NCBI GenBank assembly: GCA_036852015.1
Contig: JAANDG010000057.1
Coordinates: 186,001 to 250,000, forward strand
Direction: 5' to 3'
Length of the DNA: 64,000 nucleotides
Source: Pelodera strongyloides
Taxonomy: Eukaryota; Nematoda; Chromadorea; Rhabditida; Rhabditidae
Part shown: positions 1-11,467 of the stretch, piece by piece
Layout: every line of letters begins with the position of its first letter
How positions within the stretch are numbered: the first letter of the stretch is position 1
The notes under the pieces: model-generated
What the model was told of the DNA's origin: nothing
Seen by the model: only the letters and a program-made list of their open reading frames with translations
Database searches by the model: none
Made by a program: the position numbers and the translations under genes

Positions 1-59
1 AAGAGACGCAGACAAAATCCGAAAAAAATTACTGTATTTTTTTAATTTTCCCTTAGTAT

Positions 60-140
60 TAAAAATTTTCTTTTCGGCCAACCTGAACGGCCGAAAACGC
101 ATTTTCTTCTTTCTTTCGGCCATCTTAAACGCGCCCTTAG
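60..140. repeat. Fragment related to the TTA-flanked hairpin element
   Basis: The motif CGGCC occurs in opposite orientations, and the stretch ends AAACGCGCCCTTAG. This matches the right end (ACGCGCCCTTA) of the hairpin element at 9926-10197. It looks like an end of a related PIF/Harbinger-like MITE. No full copy is visible. Confidence 0.4.
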
Positions 141-238
141 CCTAGTCCAGCAAGTGGAACTGCGGAATTTCCCGATATGCTCACTACGATGGAAGTATGG
201 AAGTTGATATTGATGCTGTGATAATTGATTTTCTCTAG

Positions 239-3200
239 GTTGAACCGGTACCTGCATCTAATGGAGCTGAGGCTGATTATATTTTGTGCGCACTCCCAAA
301 TTTGAAGCGACTGTACTTATGGCAAGCACCGGAGAAGGTAGGAACTTAAGAACTAAGAAAATGCTTGTTGTGTTTTCTGCAGTTTGTGTTTTTCTATTAC
401 TGGTATTACTTATGTGTGTATTGAGATTGAGCCCCTGTCCAATTTCCTTACACTCTCATGTACAGATATGTAAAAAAGTACTTTGCAGCTTTATACAGGG
501 TGGTCCAATAGTTTTAAACCCTGGAAGATTTTTTTTCGAAATTGAATAATTTCATGAGTTTTCATTGAAAGGACGTGATTTTTTGCACAAAGGTTCGTTA
601 TACTGTTCTCTAAGCTTTTGCGAAGTACCATGTTGAAATCTTTTCTGCTCGCTGAAGAATGATGTCGGAAAGCGAACATGTCAGCTTGAACAAATTCGTC
701 GTGAGGAACGCGCCTCGGGTACCCTTTTTTCAGACGAGCTTTATTCACGAACCAGCAGGTCTACAGCCACCAAAATCGGCGCGTGCTTTGCAAATCGGTC
801 CAGGATGCGAACGGAGACAAAAGCATTCTACCACCAGCCACTATTCTGAGCTGGGCAGATGTGACGTCGACGAAAACGACTTCACTGGTTTTTGTCGTTA
901 ACGGCGTCGAAGTGCATAGTCAAAATTATCTACAAAACGTTTTGATGCCCATATTACTTTCGCATAGACGTAATTATTGCAGTGGAATACACTAGGCCCT
1001 CAATCAAGACTTAGCGCCATCTCATGAGGCGACGATCATGTGGGGCTGTTCTCGAGCCCGTGTTTTCTGGATTTGTAGCTATGCGGAATAGCAGCAGTAT
1101 TCGTCCGAACTGAAATCTTCCGACTTTTGCATCTGGTCACACTTGGAGAGGAAGGCCTGCACCAAGCCTCACGAAAATTTGACCTCGTTCTGTCCTGTCC
1201 TTCTGAAGTTATGGGCTAAAGTGTCGCCAAATACCTGCGTTCCACGGAGGGCTCGTCAAAGAAGCATCTGGAGGACGGTGTGAAGGAAAAAGAGGGATAT
1301 TATGAAAACTGTATTTGTTTTATGCTGCAAAACATTATAACGCGTTGAATAAAACGAATCGCGTGTTCATTGCATCAATATTATTGTTTTGGCGGTTGAA
1401 ATGCCAGGGTTTAAAACTATTGGACCACCCTGTATATAAATACTTTATTGCGTTAAAAAAGGCAACAACAAAGCGGATTAAGCTTTGCCCATCCTTTGGT
1501 CGTATGCATTAATGCATCTCCTTATAATTTACTGGATTACTGGATTGTTTAATTGATTTCTTGCCTTCGCCGTATGACACACATTTTTTGTTCAGATATT
1601 TTCCTTAATCGCGAAGAGTCAAAGACATTTCGAGGATCTGGGATTTGGGCAATTATCTCCAGTGAGTTTCTACACTATGTAATTTTTTATGCTTCTTGAT
1701 TCTGACAACTTGAAAGGAAAGCTTATACACCGATGAAATTCGCGAAGTCGACGTACACAGAAAGTGTGCGCCACAAGTGGGCGAATCAGCGAACTGAGCC
1801 TTAAGCCTTACAAATAAGGTGTGCGCATAAGTGTGCGAATCGGCGAACTTACTCCTTACGCGTTGTACACGTTTTTTTTGCTGGGTTGCTAGGGTATGTT
1901 TTACCGCAGACCTAATGAGTAGTTGCTTACTCCATTTTAGTGCTACCGGCGTCTATGTCTGGTTGATTGCCTCCTACAAGCACTTTTCTACTACGATCCC
2001 ACTTGTGCCGGACGTTTGGTCAATTGTGATAAGCTATGGGTGAGTGGGTGTTTCATTCCTATTGTTGGTTTGTTGTTTTCTGCTAACCAATATACGCTCA
2101 TTATTGTTTACATTTAAATGTTTGGTCTCTAGGTGTCTGTATGCGTATGCTGTGTGCCATAAAGTGAACCTTTTAGCTACGTCTGCAATCCGTGCCAGTC
2201 GTGGGTCTCGACTATTATCTGCCACAAATTATGAAGGAAATTCATGAGGTAGGATTGGTTGGAACTTCGTTTTAGTCGAATAGAATACTATGAACTATGA
2301 ACTTCCAGATAACTAGGTCTAACTAGGTATAATACAATGGTAGCAATTTGGAGTTTGTGGTGTATGATAAGTCCATAAGCCGGCTTCTTTTCTTGAAGAC
2401 TTGTGGGCATTTATTTATGTGGAAAGAACGGGAGACGTTTTTCTTGACCTGATTAAAATTAGTTTAGAAGTTGTGGAATATCCGAAGCATCGACATGTTT
2501 GTGGTTCCCAATAAGAATTGGGAGAAAGAGACAATGTGTGGCTCATGGGATCTGAAGGGAGAGAATCAGATGAAGGGACGACGATCTGTCAGATTCCATC
2601 ACTCGAAACTAACACACTTTGCCATCCACTTGGACGGAGTGACAATGGTCAGTTTATTGATTTGGTCGTTACGTCAGTAGCTGAGCTTGAGCTGGGGCAA
2701 TTCGTAATTATCATGTTTTGTTGGGACCACTTATGCTCAATTGTTATGACACGACCCGGCACATATTTCTATAGTAACATGTATTGCAATTGCGTTATTG
2801 CTTTTATTATGTCTTATTGCTTTATTACCTATGAATTGTGGGTCGTTTTTCTTTCACCTCTGACAGTGACTGAAATCAGTAGGACTTGCGCCTGAATTGG
2901 AATTCTGATCTTTAACAGAAACCGTTGAGAATTGGGGGGGGGGGGGGATTTGATCAGAGGTCGTATCGCCATCCAATTCTCCATTGGGTATTCCCCGTCT
3001 TTTTCTCTGCGTGTCTCACATTAGAATGCTATTTTCTCTCCCCAGGGACTCTTTCCCCGAGGGAATCGGAGTGGTGAATATGACCTCAGCTCACCGTAGT
3101 AACTTGTTTGCAGCTGACGGACTTCGACCTTTGCCTGCCTCCCTCATTGGAATCACTATCATTGTCACTGTCACTTCCAGCTGCTACAAATCGAAAGAAG

Positions 3201-6200
3201 CGACGGAGGAATGACGAGGTATCTATCATTATTTCACATTCAAGTTCAACGAGTTGCTTGACACATCTTGACACATCTAGTATTATTATTATCGATTGTC
3301 TTCTCTGAAATCCCAAATTTTATTTAGTGATATTCATATCTATCATGTACCTTGGATCCGTCTGTTTTCAGTGTGTCTCTTCTCTCGTCCGTCTGATTTT
3401 CCGCCTTTCTGATGTGAACGCGTTCCCGGAATTGAGCGCCTTGAGTATACAGGTAAACTACGGCATAGAGGGACGGAATGTGTCTGTAGCGTGAAACTGA
3501 GTAAGATATGTGTTTGACGAAGTTGTTGTTCACTTTCGCTCCAGTAGTTTGTTTGGTTGGTTGTGTTTTGTGGATGATAAAATAAGTAATGCATGTTAGG
3601 TGAATGGTGTTCGCTGTGCACAAATTCTCCTGAATGCAGTCTGCGATCAGTTGTGCGATCTGAAGCACCTGAGTATCATTGCTATGCCGTCTGGGAACTC
3701 AGCTGCCGGTGAATATCGCGGTCAATTGGTATGTTCTCTATGTTCTATAAGTTTGTCGCTTTTCGAGTTCCCTGCCCAAAACTAGTACCTCGATTGATAG
3801 TACATCATTCTCGTTACTGTATTTTATGTTTCCTTGAAATTGAATGATCATAGCAGTTTACTTCATTGTACGAGGAGAGTCATAATTTTTGTATAATTAT
3901 AATTTTGTTTGCTTCAGATGGATCTGCTAAGGAACGTGGTGGAGTCATGCCCCAAACTTCGCACCTTTTCCCTTTCACGGCAAATGATCGAGAAAGTGAT
4001 TGCGGGGACGAAGATGCAAGGTTTGGATTGCTTTTGTTTTATATGGGTAGGGGGGTTTTAATGGTACCCTTGTGCGAGACGGTTCTGCTGCAGTCTTGGT
4101 TCGCATCACGAAAAGCTGGACGGAACCCTAGAGAGTTAGCTTTGCAGTAGCCGTTGCTTTTCGTGAAGAGATTACGCGTTTCCATCTCTTTAGCAATGCT
4201 TTTTCTTTTCGTCTACGGTCAACAAACCATCTAATCAGCATTCGGGCATGCTATTTATTGGAAAAGTGAAACATTGGAAATGAAATGTAAAATATATTTC
4301 TTCCGTTTAGGAATGCGGCTCCGTAACTGGCGCCTAGCTCTGTCGATGCTACACGAGGAACTGGGCATGAGTGATTCTTGTGAGCTGCAAGTGAAGACCC
4401 TTCCGAACCTCACCTTTGGGGAACAGTTTTACGTTGTTCCTGAATTCCCGGTATGTCATTTATACATAAAAAATTTTTTCAGTTTTGCATAATAGCGAAT
4501 AAAACAATTGTTCTGCCCAGTGTCTGAAGTCACGTGCGTGCGTAGAGCCTAGGCTCTTTTCCTATGACTTTACTGAAGTTAAGTTAAACATTAGGTGAAT
4601 ATCCAGAGAATTGAATTCGTGGTTAGATGACGACTGCTTCATTATTTGTATTCCGTCCATTTTCCAATGGTTTCAGGCAGAACGCAATGATGAGAGTGAT
4701 TCAGACGAAGAAGACGAAGAGACTGGGGAAAGTAGCGAGGAACAGGGGGAACAAGTGGTGAGATACAATTGGAAGCTGATCAGACTCTCATTACTTAGAC
4801 ATATGTTGATTTTGTATCGAAATGTTTCAAATACATTATGTAAGGAAAAGACGACAAGACAAATTATTGAGAAGCTTTGAGACTAATATTGTTTGCGGGT
4901 GTAATTAAGTGTTTGAAAGGGTTCGATGTCCGATTATGAATGCGGGTGTAATTAACTGTTTAAGAGGGTCCAATTAAATGAATGTCAATAATAATAATAA
5001 TTTCAGGGCTTTGGTTCATCATCGGATGAAGATGATGAAGACGACTCGTTTGTTGTAAAAGACGGCGAAGTGGAGCCAAGTTCTGAGTAAGATTTGTTTC
5101 CCTAACAGGATTCACCGAACCTAAGTATCCAGTAACACTAGACAGTGTGGAATCGTAAAGTTGTGTATTCTGATGAGGCAGCGTTTTAGAATACTTTCAT
5201 AATATCTGTTGATATATCTTTCAAAGTGTAGGATTCTGTGCGTACAGATATTTGTGTTTGTAAGATTTGAACTGCCTTTCCAGAACTGACGAGCTTTCTG
5301 ATGCAGAGCGCGCTTTAGAAGCAGAGACAGCTCAATTGGATCGTAAAGCGAAAAAGGTAAGGTATATGACGGAATACGGTATAAATTCTGTTGTATTTGA
5401 AGTTGGGATTGTTCCACTGGGATTTGATGTTTGTTATGGTTATGTGCCACGGTATAAATTCCGTGCATAAATGTAGGTGGTTGAAGGTGGTTTGTTTAGC
5501 TTAGTGATAGACCGTTTTAATAAAACACCATGTTTCGGTCAAATATATTAATTTCGAATTGCTTCCGGAGGTGCTCAAAACCAATCCGGAGGTGGTTCGT
5601 GCGTATTTTCACGCACCAACATGTACCCCTATTATGTGCTTATGTACACACATGAACGTTTCGCTGCCTGTGTTTTAATTAAGAGGATGTATACCGTATT
5701 CCGTTCTATTCCGTCTGTTCATTTCAGCGTCGCGTTCTTTCGAGTTCAGAGGAGAGTCTGCCTGAAGAGGAACCAGAAAGTGAAGAAGATTATGCAGACG
5801 AAGACGAACTGGATGAAAGCAGAGAAGTGGTGGGGAATTAAACTTTGAATTGGATGTCAAAAAGCTGGTCTCATTTGCCTGGCATACTGTAACGTAGTAG
5901 GGTGAGCGAACGAGATAGGATTTGTGTACATGTTGTATTGCTCTGTTTTCATTGATTGTTTTTTTTTCCAGAATCCATTTGTTGACGACCAAGTAGAAGA
6001 AGGGAGTGATTCGGAATCAGAATACGACGATGAAAATGACTTGGAAAATCTTCTAGATTTAGATGGTCAGAGTATCGAGGATGAGGACCTCGTTGGTTGG
6101 TTTAAGCATTTTTGTGTAATTATCTTTTTCATTGTATGTGTATGTGTATGTCCGAAAATGTGGTGTATAATTATGTTCGCAGTATTATGTATAATGTTGT

Positions 6201-6551
6201 ATTGAAATTGGTAGTAAGTTGTGGCGCGAATACCTTGTCTAACGAACTTTCTTGTGTCATGCATTTGTTGTCTTTTTTCAGAGCGTCGCATGGTCGATGA
6301 AGTAAGAAAAGCAAACTCGAAGAAGGAACCGAGCACGAGCAGAAGAAGAAAGAAGATCATTGCCAGTGGTGAGTCCCCTTACATTACTGTATTTACTTAT
6401 TTACTTCGGAGGTAGCAAGTAAAGTTGTTTTTTCAGCTTCAGCTAACAATTAGAGTCGTAGTTTGCAACCATACGAGTCCATCGATTTTTGTCTAATCTT
6501 TACATAAGCTATGAAAAATTCGAAAGTGTTTTGTTTTCAGATTCGGAGTGA
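239..6551 (+). CDS. Leucine-rich protein with acidic C-terminal tail (5' end outside window)
   Basis: Sixteen exons can be chained with matching phases: 239-337, 1596-1661, 1941-2039, 2177-2248, 2468-2647, 3114-3218, 3600-3728, 3918-4020, 4311-4450, 4677-4757, 5007-5086, 5284-5356, 5728-5829, 5972-6095, 6282-6368 and 6541-6551, with stop TGA at 6549. They give about 517 codons. The first two thirds contain leucine-rich segments spaced like degenerate LRRs (for example LPNLKRLYLW, PSLESLSLSLSLP, CDLKHLSIIAMP, CPKLRTFSLSRQ). A folded segment, LRNWRLALSMLHEELGM, follows. The last 200 residues are a Glu/Asp/Ser-rich tail (ESDSDEEDEETGESSEE, SSSDEDDEDDS) ending in a basic patch RRRKK and IIASDSE. 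The upstream start is outside the window. Donor sites at 2648 (GTCAGT) and 6096 (GTTGGT) are weak. I do not recognise the family. An acidic tail next to a Lys/Arg patch suggests a nuclear or nucleolar protein, which is inference only. Confidence 0.72.
493..1436 (+). mobile_element. Decayed mariner-type DNA transposon in an intron
   Basis: The ends are inverted repeats of about 30 bp beginning TACAGGGTGGTCCAATAG and ending CTATTGGACCACCCTGTA, flanked by TA as in Tc1/mariner. The interior translates in pieces into transposase-like peptides, such as LVFVVNGVEVHSQNYLQN near 890-950 and SDFCIWSHLERKACTKPHEN near 1120-1175. Stops and frameshifts break the reading frame, so the copy is inactive. It lies in the first visible intron of the leucine-rich gene. 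Confidence 0.85.
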
Positions 6552-8215
6552 GAAATTTGTATAGCGTTGAGGTGTCACCGTGTTATTGTATGTATGTTCT
6601 GTTAAATTTTTTTATCAGTTTGAGTTTGAGGTATCGTTTTAGATGCGTTTTCAGCATTAAAATTGAACATCAAAAAGTTTTAATTTTGTTTTAATACTCT
6701 AAATTTCGTGATTGATCAGTTATTGATGCTTAGGAGCTTTGCTTCTTTAGGATGCGTAGAATTCATAGCGAGAGTTGTTTTTTGACTTTTTGTCGTTGCC
6801 GTTGTTGAGTTTTGTTGTTATTTGCACTTGTTAGTTTATCACCGGTTTTGAATTTTGAATCACGGGAATTTTGATTTCGCAGCTCTCATCTGATCTCTTT
6901 TTGTACTGTATTTTTGTTTACCGTTTTCATGGTTAAATTATATATTTTAATTGTAGTTGAGTTATTTTATAAAATTATTAGATTTAGGGCTTTAGAGATT
7001 TATCTGTGAATCATTTTGCCTTATTTTTTCTAGTGCTTCTACTATTTAACTTTTTTTTGCAAATTGCACCTTTTAATTTTGTACTCTTTCACTTTGATTT
7101 GTATACTTGTAGAATTTGTGATAAATACGTTATACATATTTTGGTTATTTGTCGTTGTGAGAATTATGGTATCACGATATAATTACTCGTTGAAAGAAAT
7201 GCAACTCATGTGAGCATAAAGTGGGCAAAACTCGCTCTACTGATGAAACTCAGCTCCATCGCCGCGCATTGAATGGGAGTCGGCGCTTCGCCGCACATTT
7301 GGTGCGACCCCCTTGCGGCGGACCCTCTTTTTTTAACGTTGTACTTCATTTAACGTATTGTCGAGATACGGTAGTTAAATTACAGCCAGCTTCATAGCGA
7401 GTCACAACCTCAATGAAAGAGACAGCCGTTATTATAACTAGCAGCAAATGAACCATAGCTGGGCTGGGAGCTGGGAGTGATGCTATTCGTAATGTTCGCT
7501 GCATTAGGCACATTCTAATATTAGGCATTTATAGTGAGAACTGAGAACAAACAGCAAACAAATTTTCTGTATGGTGCAATGTTGCGAATGATAGGGAATC
7601 TATCTAGAGATTGAAACATTGTAAGTGTACTGTACTACGTTCTGTGGCGCGCAGAGCGCCGCATACTTTCCCGCACGTTCTGGGTATGCGCGCATACTTT
7701 CCCGCATGATCTGACTGTGCGCGCGTACTTTCCCGCATGATCACGGTGTGCGCGCATACTTTCCCGCATAGAGCGCCGCACGGTGGTCTTCCGGAGCAAT
7801 GTCTCCGAAATCACAATTTTGACAATTTGGATCGCCCAACTGCGAGCGCATACTTTCCCGCGTACATTCCCGCATAGAGCGCCGCGCACTCACGAAAATT
7901 CTTCTCTCAAGAAATTATTTTCAGCTGCAATACCGTAGTTGCAACAAATAGTTGCCACAAATAATGGAGTTTCGCCGCTAAAGTGCATTTTTTTCTCAAT
8001 TTTTTCTTTTTCCCCGTTAGTTTTTCGTATTATTTTTCCGTTTGTTTGGTTTTTGTTGGGTATATTTCTTTATTTACTGCCTAAGCGAATCTCCCATTGT
8101 CATCCCGATGAGTACATATGATAGAATTTAGTACATTTTAAGGTTTTATTCACTTGAAGTTCCATTGACCTTTTTTGATGAACTGTTCTTATGTTTATTG
8201 TCTATTGTTTATTGT
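6552..8215. other. Intergenic or 3' UTR DNA with a short GC-rich repeat
   Basis: AT-rich DNA follows the stop at 6551 and probably includes the 3' UTR of the leucine-rich gene. No convincing exon was seen. At 7240-7335 there is a GC-richer stretch ending in GCGGACCCTCTTTTTTT, and a close relative, GCGGACCTCTTTTTG, ends near 16,695. This is a small dispersed element ending in a T-run, as Pol III-derived SINEs do. Confidence 0.5.
7640..7885. repeat. GC-rich minisatellite (GCGCATACTTTCCCGCAT units)
   Basis: Irregular tandem copies of a unit like GCGCATACTTTCCCGCAT alternate with AGAGCGCCGC. The array makes an open reading frame on the minus strand rich in repeated Arg, Met and Ser, which is an artefact of the repeat. 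A related array is at 9355-9480. Confidence 0.75.
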
Positions 8216-8219
8216 GCAG

Positions 8220-8910
8220 GATGTCTGCAGCAGGTGCAGGATGAAAAAACATATGTCTGTATCCCGTAAGGCTGAAGGAATTAGCCTTGCGATATGGCTT
8301 CACCTACGACATCAATGAGAAGTGCGAAGTGCTAATTGTAAGTATCTTTTTTCTACTTATTGTATCTTGAAATATTTTATACCGGAAGCATAGGCTGCTT
8401 GTGATCCTTACGTTGCACAACTCTCTCTACATGCATGCATTACGCGCAAATGATTATGCATACAAAGACATTAGTTGTTTATGATAGCTTATATGTTTTA
8501 GTGCGCAACAGCAATCGCCAAACGTCCAGAATTCCTCGCCTTTTGATGGTTAAAAATTTACAAAGGTGAAGGGCCTGGAATTTCGGAACAATTTAGTACG
8601 AACAAGTGAACAAGGAAAGCATAGGTATGTTTATTATTGTTTCATTATTATTCAGTAAGCGTTAAATGCTGCGCATCTGCCGAAAACAAGTAAATTTTCC
8701 TCCAAAACATCAAGGACGAGTACCGGAATGTTTTATTAGATGTACTGGGAATTTAGACCCTTATTGAACGTAGTTTTTGCCCCCCTTCTCATGCATCTAA
8801 ATATTGCAAATTGCAGATCCCATCTCTTCCTTCAACAAAGCGCCAAAGCTTCAAGTTCTGCAGAGTTTGGTGCTTCAACAAGAAGTCGCGGTATCGCGGT
8901 CGTCTTTGGG
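8220..8910 (+). pseudogene. Possible exon fragments of an unresolved gene
   Basis: Three stretches read like exons but do not join cleanly. At 8272-8337 one frame gives LKELALRYGFTYDINEKC and ends at a GTAAGT donor. At 8502-8546 the in-phase frame continues CATAIAKRPEFLAF and then stops. At 8817-8910, after TTGCAG, a frame reads SFNKAPKLQVLQSLVLQQE. The stop and mismatched phases suggest a degraded gene, or exons I cannot connect. Function unknown. Confidence 0.22.
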
Positions 8911-9354
8911 GTTCTCAAGTGTTTCTTGATAAATACTGGCTAGTTCTTTCCTTTTAGGTGTTGGGATACTTTAAGTAACGGCTAATGTGTTCCTAGACAC
9001 TAGAGAAAACGTTTATAAGTGCTTGTTAATACGGAGCTTGTTTAGCCATTCCCCCATTCGTCGTCATTTTTATTCTTAAGCAGTATTTTGTATTATATTG
9101 ATGAAACTTATATTGATGAAACTTTTGCTAGCAGTCTATTTCATTACTATTATGAAAGTAAGTTCCTCAAGTTTGATCAATTCGCAGTTGCAGTCTATTT
9201 CGAATTATTTTTAATGGTTTAAAATATTTTGCTTTCACTTTATTTTACTCTATCAATGTTGAATTAATAAAATTATTTTATATCTTTTGTATGATATTTT
9301 TTAAATTGTGAAGTGGGCGGGGCAAGGGGAGGAACCTAATGGCTAGTGTAACCG

Positions 9355-9485
9355 CGTAGAGCGCCGCGAACTTACCCGCATAGAGCGCCGCGCACTAACC
9401 CGCGTAGAGCGCCGCCGACTTTCCCGCATAGTGCGCTGCAGACATACCCGCGCAGAGCGCCGCTCACTTTGCCGCCTTGTGCGCC
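9355..9485. repeat. GC-rich minisatellite (CGCATAGAGCGCCGC units)
   Basis: Tandem imperfect copies of CGCATAGAGCGCCGCGAACTT-like units alternate CGCATAG and CGCGTAG with GAGCGCCGC. The array is related to the one at 7640-7885. Downstream, TTGACAGGGAGTTTCCCTCAA-like units recur near 9520, 9555 and 9630. Confidence 0.7.
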
Positions 9486-9925
9486 TCTGCAAAAGCGCAC
9501 AAGGCGGGATCTCTGTTCCTCCTTGACAGGGAGTTTCCCTCAAACACCCATATTGACAGGGAGTTTCCCTCAATGACAGCCTGTCGCCCGTATCAAAAAG
9601 TCCTATTCACAACAGTTCCAAAACTGACAGGGAGTTTCCCTCAATGACCGTAACCTGTCGCCCGCCGACATGAGTACGCTAGTGTCCAATCCACGAACCC
9701 TCAATTTTTTAGCGTCGCGCTGTATTTCGCGTCCTTTTTAAATTTATTTTTTTGCTTTTAAAAAAAGCATTTTACTTTCTTCTCTTTGCCTTGTTGTTTT
9801 TATGTGTTTGTTATTGCTTTTCGTTATAAACTGTCTTTGGAATGAATGGAATACCCTGCAGCCTGAACGTCTTAAATGGCTGTTATCGAAACTTTCGATA
9901 ACAGCCATTGTAGAGCAGTCTTTTA

Positions 9926-10197
9926 GGGCGCGTTCGGGATTGATTTTCCGAAAGGAAACTCGGCCAAATCCTCGTTCGGGATGGACTTTTTGGAAACGTT
10001 CCAATGCTTGGAGAAAACCAAAAATACAGTATGAATTAGCTTGCGAAAAACGTTTCCCGCGCATATTTTTCAAATTTTCCATGCTAATTCATACTGTATT
10101 TTTGGTTTTCTCCAAGCATTGGAACGTTTCCAAAAAGTCCATCCCGAACGAGGATTTGGCCGAGTTTCCTTTCGGAAAATCAATCCCGAACGCGCCC
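9926..10197. mobile_element. Near-perfect hairpin MITE with TTA target duplication (PIF/Harbinger-like)
   Basis: Two arms of about 115 bp (9926-10040 and 10083-10197) are reverse complements. The element begins GGGCGCGTTCGGGA and ends TCCCGAACGCGCCC. TTA lies directly on both sides (9923-9925 and 10198-10200), the usual target duplication of PIF/Harbinger elements. There is no room for a transposase, so it is non-autonomous. Confidence 0.82.
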
Positions 10198-10204
10198 TTA
10201 GAAT

Positions 10205-10294
10205 CTAAATTCTAAATTATTCATTGGATCCATTCCCTAAGATCGGGATCTAAATTCTAAATTATTCATTGGATCCATTCCCTAAGATCGGGAT
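10205..10294. repeat. 45-bp tandem duplication
   Basis: A unit starting CTAAATTCTAAATTATTC and ending AAGATCGGGAT occurs twice in a row with period 45. The second copy ends exactly at the ATG (10,293) of the tentative gene that follows. Confidence 0.85.
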
Positions 10295-11467
10295 GTCAAT
10301 GAGCCAGTCGACTGAATGTGAAAAGCTGCTAGCCACGAGTGTGAAGTTCTTCTTTTTCGCCGGTAAGTTGTAATTTTACTTTAATTCCTCGTTTTATTCA
10401 AACGCCAATGTATTAAATGGTATGACTAAAAGCCCAGCAATTCATGTTTATTTCAATTCCAGGTATTGTCACCTTCAAACCTTGCGACCTCTGTTGTACA
10501 TAATTTGAGCGTTAGTAAGAGGTTGGGTTTGGTTGGTTACTGCTGCAGACCCCCATGACATTCTTACTGTGAGTTCTAAGAATAGTAAAGCAATTCAAAT
10601 GAAACTAAGGGTTACATAATAAAGGTATTCTGAATAGGATATATAACATTATGCGTAGTGCGTGAAATCCGTGAAATTTAGAGCTAGAGGGGTATGATGA
10701 ATTTAACAATTCGATTTGGTGTTCGCTTTATTGAACTGTTCTTTAGGGAAGCGCAAAAAAAGAAGGGAAACTGGTTAGTCGTATAGTTATTGTCGTTTTC
10801 ATGATAATCTCATCTCATTTCGCAGCTTCAGAACGAAACGAAATGAGGAACGGATATTCTGCCTGATGGGACAACGGGAATCGATGGGACACGGCTGGAA
10901 AAGCGGAGGCAGAGTTGTTTAGAGGCTCACCGCATCACCTCCCGGATACACCAGTTCAGTAGGTGTGCACATTTTCATATTTATTACTACCGTACATTAT
11001 ATTAACCAAATGGTTGTATTGGACTGCTCATCGGGATGTTCTTTTAGGTGTGGTGCAAACTCAGACGCGGACAATATGAGGCGATTCTCTACTGGACCCA
11101 TCAGAAGTTCACAAGGTTTGTTCACTTACTATGACTATCTGTTTTACTATGACTTACTATGACACTTACTATCTGTTTTCCTGTATGTGTAGGTATTTAT
11201 GATTTATGTACAGACTGGACGGACATTATACCCCAGTACACCCCATTGGTGTAGAGGACACCCCATTGGTGGGTTATTATGCGTTTTTCATTCCCACAAA
11301 ATCTTTCCTATAAAGCTATAGTATCTTTGTATTGTCCATGTGGGGTACTATAAATCTTCAATTCTATGTACAAATTCATTAATGTCGAGAATGCCAAAAA
11401 TAATTGTGATTTAGGTTCCGCGCCTGGCTGCTCTCCGCTTGTGACTTCCACAGTATACGAATACTGA
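10293..11467 (+). CDS. Tentative small four-exon gene, function unknown
   Basis: Exons 10293-10362, 10848-10962, 11048-11115 and 11415-11467 join in matching phases (1, 2, 1) without an internal stop, giving about 101 residues. The protein starts MSMSQSTECEKLLATSVK, passes through DILPDGTTGIDG and LEKRRQSCLEAHRITSRIHQ, and ends STGPIRSSQG then VTSTVYEY. No transmembrane or known domain is evident. The weak point is the acceptor at 10,847 (AAATGAG). A better acceptor at 10,824 (TTTCGCAG) leads to a quick stop in this phase. Upstream exons may exist. In exon 3 a second frame is also open, but the required phase would place TAG at the end of exon 2. Confidence 0.45.

Noticed and set aside
157..238. 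Extension of the first visible exon leftwards (frame DGSMEVDIDAV)
   Set aside because: The frame meets TAG directly before 239, and any intron there would be about 20 bp, too short for splicing.
659..995. Separate small genes at 659-995
   Set aside because: These frames are fragments of a decayed mariner transposase between its inverted ends.
10490..10515. Alternative end of the 10.3-kb gene at an early stop after exon 1 (GIVTFKPCDLCCT)
   Set aside because: It would make a 36-residue protein with no support, although the acceptor at 10,461 is good; kept as an unresolved possibility.
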